Shown here in pieces: positions 15,726 to 23,136 of a stretch of DNA of 64,000 bases. The stretch is taken from positions 558,001-622,000 of the forward strand of contig JAXMOG010000002.1 of the NCBI GenBank assembly GCA_034670065.1, in the 5' to 3' direction. Position 1 is the stretch's first letter. Each line of letters starts with the position of its first letter. A model generated the notes under the pieces. It worked only from the letters and a program-made list of their open reading frames with translations, did not search any database and was not told where the DNA came from. The position numbers were made by a program, and so were the translations under genes. This DNA comes from Mesobacterium_A sp034670065. GTDB taxonomy: Bacteria; Pseudomonadota; Alphaproteobacteria; Rhodobacterales; Rhodobacteraceae.

Positions 15726-16832
15726 ATGGGTCCCTTTCCGCATGACGCACCAAAAGCGAAAATTGACAAAGTGAACGTGGCCGGCACAGACGGCTTTGAG
15801 TTTGTGGAGTTTGCACATCCTGAAACGGGCAAGCTGGAAGCTTTGTTCGAAAGCATGGGGTATGAAGAAGTTGCCCGGCACAAAAGCCGCGATATCTCGC
15901 TCTATCGTCAGGGTGACATCAACTACATCCTGAACCGTGAACCCAACACACATGCGGCGCGTTTCGTCCAAGACCACGGCCCTTGCGCGCCGGCCATGGC
16001 GTGGCGCGTCGTTGATGCGCAGCACGCATTGAAATGCGCACTGGACTATGGTGCCGAGGAATACACTGGCGATGACAAAACGCTGGACGTGCCAGCCGTG
16101 GTTGGTATCGGCGGATCGCTGCTGTACTTTGTTGAAACTTATGGCGATGGCGGCTCTTGCTACGAAAATGAGTTTGAATGGCTGGGTGAGCCGAACCCAA
16201 AACCAAGGGGCGCCGGCTTCTACTACCTAGACCACCTGACGCACAACGTTATGCGCGGCAATATGAGCACGTGGTATGACTTCTACTCCAAAGCGTTCAA
16301 TTTCCGCGAGATCCGCTTCTTTGACATTAAGGGCAAACAGACCGGCCTTTTCTCGCGCGCGCTGACCTCTCCTGACGGAAAAATCCGTATTCCGATCAAC
16401 GAAAGCGCAGACGCGAATAGTCAGATCGAAGAATACCTGCATGAGTACAAGGGCGAGGGTATCCAGCACATCGCCGTTGCGACTGAAAACATCTATGACT
16501 CGGTCGATGAGATTTCGCAGAACGGCATTGAATTTATGCCTGCGCCGCCGAAAGCCTATTACGCAATGTCGCACAAACGTGTGCAGGGCCATGACGAGCC
16601 TTTGGATCGGATGATGACGCATGGCATCTTGATTGATGGCGAAGGCGTATTGGATGGCGGCGTTACGCGTATCTTGCTTCAGATTTTCTCAAAAACTGTC
16701 ATCGGGCCGATCTTTTTCGAATTCATCCAACGCAAAGGGGATGATGGCTTTGGCGAGGGGAACTTCAAAGCGTTGTTTGAGTCGATCGAAGAAGATCAGA
16801 TTCAGCGCGGCGTTCTGGACGCGGCCGAATAA
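15726..16832 (+). CDS. hpd: 4-Hydroxyphenylpyruvate dioxygenase
   Basis: Fe(II)-dependent dioxygenase of 368 residues that converts 4-hydroxyphenylpyruvate to homogentisate in tyrosine and phenylalanine breakdown. It has two vicinal-oxygen-chelate domains. The probable iron ligands are His in DHLTHNV (about residue 172), His in IQHIAVAT (about 253) and Glu in FFEFIQRKGDDGFGEGNF (about 335). The start is preceded by AGGAGG. A strong intrinsic terminator follows 47 bases after the stop. The homogentisate pathway genes are not in the window. Confidence 0.95.
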   Translation: MGPFPHDAPKAKIDKVNVAGTDGFEFVEFAHPETGKLEALFESMGYEEVARHKSRDISLYRQGDINYILNREPNTHAARFVQDHGPCAPAMAWRVVDAQHALKCALDYGAEEYTGDDKTLDVPAVVGIGGSLLYFVETYGDGGSCYENEFEWLGEPNPKPRGAGFYYLDHLTHNVMRGNMSTWYDFYSKAFNFREIRFFDIKGKQTGLFSRALTSPDGKIRIPINESADANSQIEEYLHEYKGEGIQHIAVATENIYDSVDEISQNGIEFMPAPPKAYYAMSHKRVQGHDEPLDRMMTHGILIDGEGVLDGGVTRILLQIFSKTVIGPIFFEFIQRKGDDGFGEGNFKALFESIEEDQIQRGVLDAAE

Positions 16833-16879
16833 GGCTGGGTCATCATTTCTATGATCAAAGCGACGACCCTTCATCGCAT

Positions 16880-16919
16880 CCTGCCCGGCGCGGAGAACGC
16901 ATCGGGCAGGTTTTTCTTT
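16880..16919 (+). terminator. Intrinsic terminator after hpd
   Basis: Perfect 8-bp stem CCTGCCCG / CGGGCAGG with a 15-base loop, followed at once by TTTTTCTTT. It ends just 10 bases before the ATG of the Rieske gene, so the Rieske gene is expressed either by read-through or from a promoter hidden in this region. Confidence 0.85.
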
Positions 16920-16929
16920 GGTGGTTGGC

Positions 16930-17295
16930 ATGAGTGACGCGTGGAAAGACATGCCCTTTGCACCTGCGCCCGGTACGCGCGTGTGTGGGATCAATGAGTT
17001 TACAGGGCCAGTCCAGAGTTTTGACATGGATGGGTTCCCGCTCATCCTTGTGCGTGCGGCCAGTGGTTTGCGGGCGTATGTAAATGCCTGTCCGCATCAA
17101 TACTTGCCGTTGGATTGGCGTTCCAACAGCATTCTGTCCGACGATGCAAAAGTGCTGCGATGTTCCAATCATGAAGCCGGATTTGATGCCTGCAGCGGAG
17201 CTGGGGTCATTGGGCTAGGGGCTGGTTGCAGCCTGGATCAAGTTCCGATCACTGAACGAGGCGATGATTTCGTTATTGGTGAGGAAGATAGCTAA
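16930..17295 (+). CDS. Small Rieske [2Fe-2S] protein
   Basis: Soluble protein of 121 residues built around one Rieske domain. Cluster ligands are Cys-x-His in ACPHQYLPLDW and Cys-x2-His in LRCSNHEAGFD, about 30 residues apart, longer than the usual 16-18 because of an insert NSILSDDAKV. Small proteins of this kind are ferredoxins of oxygenases or nitrite-reductase small-subunit relatives. A role near HPPD is suggested by position only. The ATG at 16930 has only a weak ribosome site, and the hpd terminator lies immediately upstream. Confidence 0.85.
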   Translation: MSDAWKDMPFAPAPGTRVCGINEFTGPVQSFDMDGFPLILVRAASGLRAYVNACPHQYLPLDWRSNSILSDDAKVLRCSNHEAGFDACSGAGVIGLGAGCSLDQVPITERGDDFVIGEEDS

Positions 17296-17304
17296 GGATA
17301 TTTC

Positions 17305-17324
17305 CCATCGCCGCGGACCGATGG
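17305..17324. terminator. Short stem-loop between the convergent Rieske and MarR genes
   Basis: CCATCG / CGATGG, a 6-bp stem with an 8-base loop, lies exactly between the two convergent genes and is followed on the plus strand by CTATTTCT. It probably ends one or both transcripts weakly. Confidence 0.45.
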
Positions 17325-17837
17325 CTATTTCTCCTTCGCAGCAGGCATTGCCTCTGGATGGTTCATTTCTTGAGCCAAATGGCGGGACAATTTATCGATC
17401 GCGCCAATCAGGCCAGACAACTCTTCAGGGCTGAGCAGATCTTCAAACACCTGTTGGCGCGCTGTAAATTGCGCGGCAACTGAGTCCAATTCGTCCTGAC
17501 CCGCATCAGTCAATTGCAATAGCTTGCGCCGCTTGTTGGTTGGGTCGGGCCGGTCGGTCAACATTCCAAAATCGATCAACTCTGCAACAGATCGGCTGAC
17601 CTGCGCGCGATCAATCACCATAAGGCGGGCAAGGTCGGCAGCGCTGGTTTCTTTGAAGATGCTCAACACCATCAGGATGCGATGAGACGTCAGGTTCAGG
17701 CGGGATCCGGTCAGCATGCGACTGGCATTGTTGTCTAGCAATTTACTAAGTCGGGCGATCCGAAAAGAAAGTCTCTCTTCCAGCTCTGACAAGGCTTGAA
17801 GGCGTGCTCGGGTCTGTGCTGTGTCCAGAAAAGCCAT
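17325..17837 (-). CDS. MarR-family transcriptional regulator
   Basis: Winged-helix regulator of 170 residues. The DNA-binding region runs over about residues 45-110 (NLTSHRILMVLSIFKETSAADLARLMVIDRAQVSRSV... with the wing around DPTNKRRKLLQLTDAG). The ATG at 17837 gives the normal MarR length; the open frame extends further upstream but adds an atypical tail. It is convergent with hpd and the Rieske gene and may control them through the repeat near 15590. It probably also controls itself through the inverted repeat at 17853. The ligand is unknown; an aromatic acid is likely for the family. Confidence 0.9.
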   Translation of the reverse strand: MAFLDTAQTRARLQALSELEERLSFRIARLSKLLDNNASRMLTGSRLNLTSHRILMVLSIFKETSAADLARLMVIDRAQVSRSVAELIDFGMLTDRPDPTNKRRKLLQLTDAGQDELDSVAAQFTARQQVFEDLLSPEELSGLIGAIDKLSRHLAQEMNHPEAMPAAKEK

Positions 17838-17852
17838 TGCGATCGCCTGTTT

Positions 17853-17866
17853 GTTGCTTGGGCAAC
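17853..17866. promoter_or_regulatory. Candidate MarR autoregulatory site
   Basis: GTTGC-TTGG-GCAAC is a perfect 5-bp inverted repeat just upstream of the MarR-type start codon, a usual place for autoregulation. The arms are short, so chance is not excluded. Confidence 0.35.
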
Positions 17867-18023
17867 GGTATTGATGAGTTATCTTTGTGTTCTTGTCGAT
17901 AGAGAACGCAAAGACAGGCTGCAAATGGAAACCCAAAGCAGTGCCTCATCTGCGCGCTTCCTTAGCCTATACAGTGTCTAAGCATGCCAAAAACGGCGTT
18001 CTAGCATCGCCTGGGCGTAAACT

Positions 18024-19286
18024 TCACGCCGTGGCAGGTTTTGGTGTCTTGTCCAGATTGCCAATGCTCAGCCAGCTTAGGCCAATCATCCCTGCTGCCA
18101 CGCCCAGGCACAGTGGCAGACCGCCGATCTGAAACGTAATCCCCGACAATACCGTGCCGATCAGCCGCCCAGCGGCATTGGCCATGTAGTAAAATCCCAC
18201 ATCCATCGTCACCCGCGCTGAACTGGTGAACGCCAGAATCAAGTAAGAGTGGAGCGAGGAGTTGAGCGCAAATAGCGCGCCGAAAACCAGCAATCCCACG
18301 ACAATACTAATGGTTAGCCACAGGGCAGGTGCGCCGGCAATCCACGTCAGCACAGCCAGGGCCAACGGGGCAAAAAACAGTGCGCCAACCCAAAACCGGG
18401 CTTCAGAGACAATTTGCTCTTCGGTTTTTTCCTTTGCGCGCAGCAGTCTGGGGGCATTGGCCTGAACCACCCCATAAAGGATGACCCAGATCGCCATGAA
18501 AGTGCCAACCATAAAGAAGGCGGCGCGATTTCCCTCTGGGCTGCCATCGGACAGGACAGAATAGAAATAGATCGGAATGCCGACAACAAACCAAACATCG
18601 CGCGCGCCGAACAGGAATACCCGTGCAAGGCTCAGCCAATTCACGTTGCGGTTCTTGGACACTACGTCTCTGAACTTGGCAGACTTGCTGCCCGCCGGTA
18701 GGCCCGGTGGCATGCGTAAAAGCAAAACAATAAAGATCGCTGCAAGAATGGCGGCCATCGCCAGAACCGAAGGCACAAAGCCGATCAACGCCAATGCTAC
18801 GGCCCCTAGCAAAAAGCCAAATCCCTTTACGGCGTTCTTGGAGCCGGTCAACAAAGCCACCCACCGGAACAGGCCTGCGTCCTGGGTTGGCGCCAAGAGT
18901 TTGACCGCGCTCTTTGAGCTCATCTTGGCCAAGTCTTTGGCGATACCAGATAGGCCCTGCACAGCCATAACGAAAATAACAGAGGCTCCAACACTCCAGG
19001 ATGGGTCCAGTACGGATAAGGCCAGCAAGGCAACCACCTGAAGCCCCAAACCGGCATACAGCGTGCTGGTCAGGCCAAATCTGGCAGCGATCCATCCGGC
19101 GGCCAGGTTGGTCACCACACCCGCGATTTCATACAGCACAAACAAATAGGCCAGCTGAATTGGTGAAAACCCCAGCGTGTTGAAGTGCAACAGCACCAGC
19201 ATACGCAAGGCGCCGTCTGTCAGCATAAACGCCCAATAGGCCGCCGTAACGGCGATATAGGCTGACATTCCGGCGGGACGGGTCAC
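18024..19286 (-). CDS. arsJ: ArsJ, organoarsenical (1-arseno-3-phosphoglycerate) efflux transporter
   Basis: MFS-type inner-membrane protein of about 420 residues with about 12 transmembrane segments. The N-terminus (TAAYWAFMLTDGALRMLVLLHF) is characteristic of ArsJ. With the neighbouring GAPDH it would export 1-arseno-3-phosphoglycerate, which then breaks down outside to arsenate, giving arsenate resistance. I start it at the GTG at 19286, whose GTGA overlaps the gapdh stop; the ATG at 19268 is an alternative. A longer frame runs into gapdh and is unlikely. It is the last gene of the ars operon; a weak stem with a T-run lies at about 17990-18011. Confidence 0.93.
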   Translation of the reverse strand: MTRPAGMSAYIAVTAAYWAFMLTDGALRMLVLLHFNTLGFSPIQLAYLFVLYEIAGVVTNLAAGWIAARFGLTSTLYAGLGLQVVALLALSVLDPSWSVGASVIFVMAVQGLSGIAKDLAKMSSKSAVKLLAPTQDAGLFRWVALLTGSKNAVKGFGFLLGAVALALIGFVPSVLAMAAILAAIFIVLLLRMPPGLPAGSKSAKFRDVVSKNRNVNWLSLARVFLFGARDVWFVVGIPIYFYSVLSDGSPEGNRAAFFMVGTFMAIWVILYGVVQANAPRLLRAKEKTEEQIVSEARFWVGALFFAPLALAVLTWIAGAPALWLTISIVVGLLVFGALFALNSSLHSYLILAFTSSARVTMDVGFYYMANAAGRLIGTVLSGITFQIGGLPLCLGVAAGMIGLSWLSIGNLDKTPKPATA

Positions 19287-20281
19287 AGGCTGTTTCCAAC
19301 CATAAACGCCACGTCGACCAGCCGGTTGGCATAGCCCCATTCGTTGTCATACCAAGCGTAAATCTTCACCTGCGTGCCGTTCACAACCATGGTTGATGGC
19401 GCATCGACAATCGAAGACCGCGGATCATTCGTGTAGTCAGTCGACACCAGCGGCCGCTCTTCATAACCCAGAATGCCAGCCAGCTCCCCTTCAGACGCTG
19501 CTTTGAAAAGCGCGTTTACTTCTTGCACGTTGGTTTCACGCGCTACTTCAAACACACAGTCAGTCAACGAGGCGTTCAGCAATGGCACACGCACGGCGTG
19601 GCCGTTTAGCTTGCCAGTTAATTCGGGGTAAATCAGCGTGATTGCAGTGGCCGACCCTGTTGTTGTGGGGATCAGGGAATTCAACGCAGATCGTGCGCGC
19701 CGCAAATCTTTGGCGGGGCGGTCGACAATGGTTTGCGTATTGGTCACGTCATGGATCGTGGTGATGGACCCGTGCCGGATACCAAGGTTTTCGTGGATCA
19801 CCTTCACAACCGGTGCCAGGCAATTGGTTGTGCAGCTGGCGGCTGTGACAATCTGATGTTTGTTCGGCTCATAGATGTGGTGGTTGACGCCATAGACGAT
19901 ATTGGCCACGCCTTCGTCTTTCACCGGTGCGGAGACAACAACCTTTTTCACGCCAGCGGCAAAGTATGGGGCCAGTTTTTCTTCGGTCTTGAAGGCACCT
20001 GTACAGTCGATCACGACATCCACGCCATCCAACGGAAGCTCTTCCAGAGACCGTGTGGACAGTGCCGGAATTGTCGTGCCGTCAATGGTGATGCTGTTGT
20101 CTGTGGCGGAAAACGCCGCTGGCCAGCGGCCATGTACGGTATCAAATTCCAACAGATGCGCATGCATATGCGGATCACCAACGGCATCATTCACAAAGGC
20201 GATCTGAGCGCCCTGTTCCAGCAATGGTCGCAGGGCCAATTTCCCGATACGGCCAAGTCCATTTAATGCATAGGTGGTCAT
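19283..20281 (-). CDS. ArsJ-associated glyceraldehyde-3-phosphate dehydrogenase
   Basis: GAPDH of 332 residues with the NAD-binding start ALNGLGRIGKLALR and active-site cysteine in ASCTTNCLAPV (about residue 150). In ars operons this enzyme uses arsenate in place of phosphate to make 1-arseno-3-phosphoglycerate, the substrate of ArsJ. Placement between an arsenate-responsive regulator and arsJ, with 4-base overlaps on both sides, strongly supports that role over glycolysis. Sequence alone cannot show arsenate preference. Confidence 0.92.
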   Translation of the reverse strand: MTTYALNGLGRIGKLALRPLLEQGAQIAFVNDAVGDPHMHAHLLEFDTVHGRWPAAFSATDNSITIDGTTIPALSTRSLEELPLDGVDVVIDCTGAFKTEEKLAPYFAAGVKKVVVSAPVKDEGVANIVYGVNHHIYEPNKHQIVTAASCTTNCLAPVVKVIHENLGIRHGSITTIHDVTNTQTIVDRPAKDLRRARSALNSLIPTTTGSATAITLIYPELTGKLNGHAVRVPLLNASLTDCVFEVARETNVQEVNALFKAASEGELAGILGYEERPLVSTDYTNDPRSSIVDAPSTMVVNGTQVKIYAWYDNEWGYANRLVDVAFMVGNSL

Positions 20282-21117
20282 AGTATCTCCATCGGTTGGC
20301 CGATCTGATCGACCTTTTGTTGCAGGTGAAGGCGGTCCAGCGTGGGCAGTGGCAGCTGTGCGAACGCTGTGATCCGGTTGTGAAGGGCGCCATATGCGTT
20401 TTGAAAGGCCAATTGCTGTTCCGCCTGCGTGCCCAACGCCAATACCGGGTCAGGTATGCCCCAATGCGCCGAAACTGGGTGCCCCGGCCATGTCGGGCAG
20501 TCTTCATTTGCGGCGCGATCACAGACCGTGAAGACAAAATCCATTCCTGGGGCGCTGGGCGGTTGAAACTCGCCGATGTTCTTGGCGCGTAAACCTTCTG
20601 TGGGCAGGCCCTTGCTGTGCAACAAGGCCAAGGTCGCTGGGTGAATTTCTGAATAAGGGTTCGTGCCAGCCGAGAAGGCGGCAAACCGATCCCCCGCGAT
20701 ATGGCGCAGCAAAACCTCTGCCATAATCGAACGGGCTGAATTCCCGGTGCACAGGAACAGGACGTTCAGTTTGCGATCGGTGGTGCGCGTTGGCAGATCG
20801 ATCGGGTCCAGCAGGTCGGGCGGGCAAATATCTGGTCGTCCGCCGCAGCAGTCAAAAAACAGGCCGTTCACCACTGCGCGCGCCGCTTCCATGTCCAAGC
20901 TATAGCGCAAGGAGTTGCCCTCACGTTGTTGCCGGATCAGGCCACAGCGCGTCAGCGCCGAAAGGTACACGGAAGTGGTGCTGGCCTTCAGTGATAGCGC
21001 ACTGGCAATCTCGCCCGCAGGCACTGCATTTGGATACCGCCTGACAAGCAAACGGAAGATCGCCATCCGTTGCGGATGACTTAACGTGGACAAACGGTCG
21101 AGCAATAGTGATTCCAT
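20278..21117 (-). CDS. ArsR-ArsC fusion: arsenic-responsive repressor and arsenate reductase
   Basis: Two-domain protein of 279 residues. Residues 1-85 form an ArsR winged helix (PAGEIASALSLKASTTSVYLSALTRCGLI). A link with a Cys cluster, FFDCCGGRPDICPP, could bind As(III). From about residue 117 comes a low-molecular-weight phosphatase-fold arsenate reductase with the P-loop CTGNSARS and a further cysteine pair VCDRAANEDC, as in thioredoxin-coupled ArsC. The domains are joined in one frame with no gap. It heads the operon with gapdh and arsJ and is divergent from the MFS gene at 21253. Fusions of this kind are known. The role of each cysteine is inferred. Confidence 0.93.
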   Translation of the reverse strand: MESLLLDRLSTLSHPQRMAIFRLLVRRYPNAVPAGEIASALSLKASTTSVYLSALTRCGLIRQQREGNSLRYSLDMEAARAVVNGLFFDCCGGRPDICPPDLLDPIDLPTRTTDRKLNVLFLCTGNSARSIMAEVLLRHIAGDRFAAFSAGTNPYSEIHPATLALLHSKGLPTEGLRAKNIGEFQPPSAPGMDFVFTVCDRAANEDCPTWPGHPVSAHWGIPDPVLALGTQAEQQLAFQNAYGALHNRITAFAQLPLPTLDRLHLQQKVDQIGQPMEIL

Positions 21118-21119
21118 AT

Positions 21120-21127
21120 TTCATGAA
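21120..21127. promoter_or_regulatory. Candidate ArsR operator core
   Basis: TTCATGAA is a perfect 8-bp palindrome in an AT-rich run (ATATTTCATGAATGTATAAAAT) directly upstream of the fusion gene's ATG, in the divergent promoter region with the MFS gene. ArsR-type repressors usually bind such sites. The element is short, so the call is tentative. Confidence 0.35.
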
Positions 21128-21146
21128 TGTATAAAATAGATCCGAA

Positions 21147-21251
21147 TTGCAAGAGCGAAAAATATGCGGTGGTGGATTAGTTGGCGCTATTGCCGTGATG
21201 TCAGGTTGCGGGCCTTTGGGAATTGCGGGTGGACTGCTAGGTTGGCGCTGA
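21147..21251 (+). CDS. Possible small membrane peptide upstream of the MFS gene
   Basis: A 34-codon frame (TTG start; ATG possible at 21198) ends one base before the MFS start codon. Its product would be a Gly/Cys-rich hydrophobic segment (ICGGGLVGAIAVMSGCGPLG). There is no clear ribosome site for it, and the MFS ATG also lacks a good one, which would fit translational coupling. It may equally be chance. Confidence 0.25.
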   Translation: MQERKICGGGLVGAIAVMSGCGPLGIAGGLLGWR

Positions 21252-21252
21252 A

Positions 21253-22572
21253 ATGTTCGAAGTTCTGTTAAACCGCACCTATCGCCATTTGTTTCTTGCC
21301 CAAGTGGTCGCTTTGCTGGGAACCGGCTTGGCGACTGTTGCGCTGGGGCTGTTGGCCTTTGATCTAGCCGGTGACGGGGCAGGAATGGTTCTGGGTGCGG
21401 TGTTCACCATAAAGATGGTGGCCTATGTGGGGATCGCCCCCATTGCAGGCGCATTTGTCGACCGGCTGCCCAGACGCGCCTTGTTGGTCGCATTGGATAT
21501 AATCCGGGCAATCGCGGCTCTGGCCTTGCTTTTCGTTATCGAGGTTTGGCAGGTTTACGTACTGATCTTCGTTTTACAATCTGCCTCTGCCGCGTTCACA
21601 CCAACGTTTCAGGCCACCATTCCGGACGTTTTGCCGGACGAGACTCAATATACCCGTGCCTTGTCGTTGTCGCGGCTGGCCTATGATCTGGAAAACATTG
21701 TCAGCCCCACGATTGCGGCGCTTCTATTGGGATTCTTATCTTACGACGCGCTGTTCATCGGAACCTTGGCGGGGTTTGCCGCATCCGCGGCACTGGTTCT
21801 TTCGGTGCTGCTGCCCAGTGCAAAACCCGCGCAAACAGGGAGCCTGCAGGACCGCACGTTGCGGGGTATTCGAATTTATCTGGCAACGCCGCGATTGCGT
21901 GGATTGCTGGCACTGAATCTGGCGGCTGCCTCGGCGGGTGCAATGGTTTTGGTCAATTCGGTTGTTCTGGTGCGTGGCCAGCTGGGGTTGGGTGAATCCG
22001 CCCTGGCGTGGCTGATGTTTGCCTTTGGTGTCGGGTCCATGGCGGCGGCATTGGCCCTGCCACGGGTTTTGGATATTTGGCCAGACCGCCGGGTTATGAT
22101 GATTGGCGCAGGTGGCATGGTTGCGGTGTTGCTTGCGCTGGCAGGGTTGATCCAGTTTGTCGGACTGCTGTGGAGCGTTCTGTTGGTGTCTTGGCTGTTG
22201 ATTGGGCTGGGGTATTCTGCGGTGCTGACACCTGTGGGACGGCTGTTGCGCCGTTCATCACATGCGCCAGACCGGCCCGCATTATTTGCTGCGCAATTTG
22301 CGTTGTCGCATGCCTGTTGGTTGGTCACCTATCCGTTGTCCGGTTGGTTGATGACGCAGTTCGGTGCGGTTCCCGCACTGGTGATGCTTGCGGTCTTGGC
22401 GGCCATGGGTGTTGCCGTTGCCCGGTGGGCGTGGCCTGCGGATGACCCTTCTGTGATCGCGCATCAGCATGATAACTTGCCGCTGGACCACCCCCATCTG
22501 ATGGGGGAACGGAAACATGCACATCCGTTGGTGATTGATGACCACCACCGCCGCTGGGGTTCGCACATGTGA
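21253..22572 (+). CDS. MFS transporter with His-rich C-terminus, divergent from the ars operon
   Basis: Major facilitator of 439 residues with about 12 transmembrane segments, closest by eye to the EntS/drug-efflux type. The conserved loop after segment 2 reads GAFVDRLPRRALLVALDIIRA. After the last membrane segment it has a tail of about 40 residues rich in histidine (HQHDNLPLDHPH, KHAHPLVIDDHHRRWGSH), unusual for the family and suggestive of metal binding. Divergence from the ArsR-ArsC gene suggests shared control; an arsenite/antimonite exporter such as ArsK is one possibility. Function is unproven. Confidence 0.83.
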   Translation: MFEVLLNRTYRHLFLAQVVALLGTGLATVALGLLAFDLAGDGAGMVLGAVFTIKMVAYVGIAPIAGAFVDRLPRRALLVALDIIRAIAALALLFVIEVWQVYVLIFVLQSASAAFTPTFQATIPDVLPDETQYTRALSLSRLAYDLENIVSPTIAALLLGFLSYDALFIGTLAGFAASAALVLSVLLPSAKPAQTGSLQDRTLRGIRIYLATPRLRGLLALNLAAASAGAMVLVNSVVLVRGQLGLGESALAWLMFAFGVGSMAAALALPRVLDIWPDRRVMMIGAGGMVAVLLALAGLIQFVGLLWSVLLVSWLLIGLGYSAVLTPVGRLLRRSSHAPDRPALFAAQFALSHACWLVTYPLSGWLMTQFGAVPALVMLAVLAAMGVAVARWAWPADDPSVIAHQHDNLPLDHPHLMGERKHAHPLVIDDHHRRWGSHM

Positions 22573-22743
22573 GCGTTGGTGCAATACTGCGCAAGGGCAC
22601 CAAGACGGGTGAAAAGTTTCTGTCGCCAAAAGATGACTAAAAGACTCGGGTTGACATATCCGACTCATTCACTCAGAAATAGGTCATCAGCCAGCCTGCC
22701 ATTTTAGGTCAGCCATCTTTCAGAATTAGTGACGGAGTGGCCG
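22573..22743. other. Promoter region of the hemP unit
   Basis: No gene seen. A TTGACA box lies at 22651-22656, with no good -10 box at standard spacing. The region probably carries iron-dependent control of hemP, but I cannot identify a specific Irr, Fur or IscR site. Confidence 0.35.
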
Positions 22744-22839
22744 ATGAGACCGAATGGACTCAGCGATCTGTGGACTTGTGTCAAAGGCGCGGTTCAAATG
22801 ATTCAGACAGAGACGACCCGCCAAGGAAAGGTGGGGTGA
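22744..22839 (+). CDS. 31-residue ORF translationally coupled to hemP
   Basis: ATG with GGAG six bases upstream. It encodes MRPNGLSDLWTCVKGAVQMI plus 11 more residues and stops at a TGA that shares its last base with the hemP ATG (TGATG). The good ribosome site and precise overlap suggest a real leader peptide or small protein that sets hemP translation. I recognise no family. Confidence 0.5.
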   Translation: MRPNGLSDLWTCVKGAVQMIQTETTRQGKVG

Positions 22840-23006
22840 TGCGTATGTCTGCGGATGAAACACCCGAAGAAGCCATGTCTCAGGCGCTACCAGTCCACGA
22901 GGCGACAGAGTTGACCAAGGGTGGCAACTTAGCGTTGATTCGACACAATGATCAATTGTATACGCTGCGAATTACCAGAGCTGGAAAATTGATTCTGACA
23001 AAGTAA
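22839..23006 (+). CDS. hemP: HemP-family hemin uptake protein
   Basis: Protein of 55 residues. The C-terminal half (NDQLYTLRITRAGKLILTK) is the HemP/HmuP signature, a small cytoplasmic protein encoded with heme-uptake genes; in rhizobia HmuP acts as a co-activator of the heme-uptake operon. Here it stands without any hmu gene nearby. The ATG at 22839 is preceded by AAGGAAAGGTGGGG and overlaps the upstream 31-codon ORF. A second ATG two codons later is possible. A terminator follows 90 bases downstream. Confidence 0.85.
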   Translation: MRMSADETPEEAMSQALPVHEATELTKGGNLALIRHNDQLYTLRITRAGKLILTK

Positions 23007-23095
23007 GTGCTGTGTTCCGGCGAGACGGCACGCTCGTTGAACCTGTTACTGATCCAGCAAACTATCGGCGCATTAGCCAATCATGTGAACGACGT

Positions 23096-23125
23096 TGAGG
23101 GCGGCTGCATTTAGCCGCCCTCAAC
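23096..23125. terminator. Bidirectional terminator between hemP and putA
   Basis: TTGAGGGCGGCT / AGCCGCCCTCAA is a perfect 12-bp stem with a 6-base loop, placed between the convergent hemP and putA genes. It is among the strongest stem-loops in the window. Confidence 0.85.
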
Positions 23126-23136
23126 TGTTTCAGGGT

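Noticed and set aside
19129..19350. Extended N-terminus for arsJ reaching into gapdh
   Set aside because: The longer frame overlaps 57 bases of gapdh and gives an atypical arginine-rich start; GTG at 19286 (GTGA overlap) or ATG at 19268 fits ArsJ better.
22651..22680. Possible iron-responsive box upstream of hemP
   Set aside because: TTGACATATCCGACTCA looks suggestive but I cannot match it with confidence to an Irr, RirA, Fur or IscR consensus, so I do not call it.
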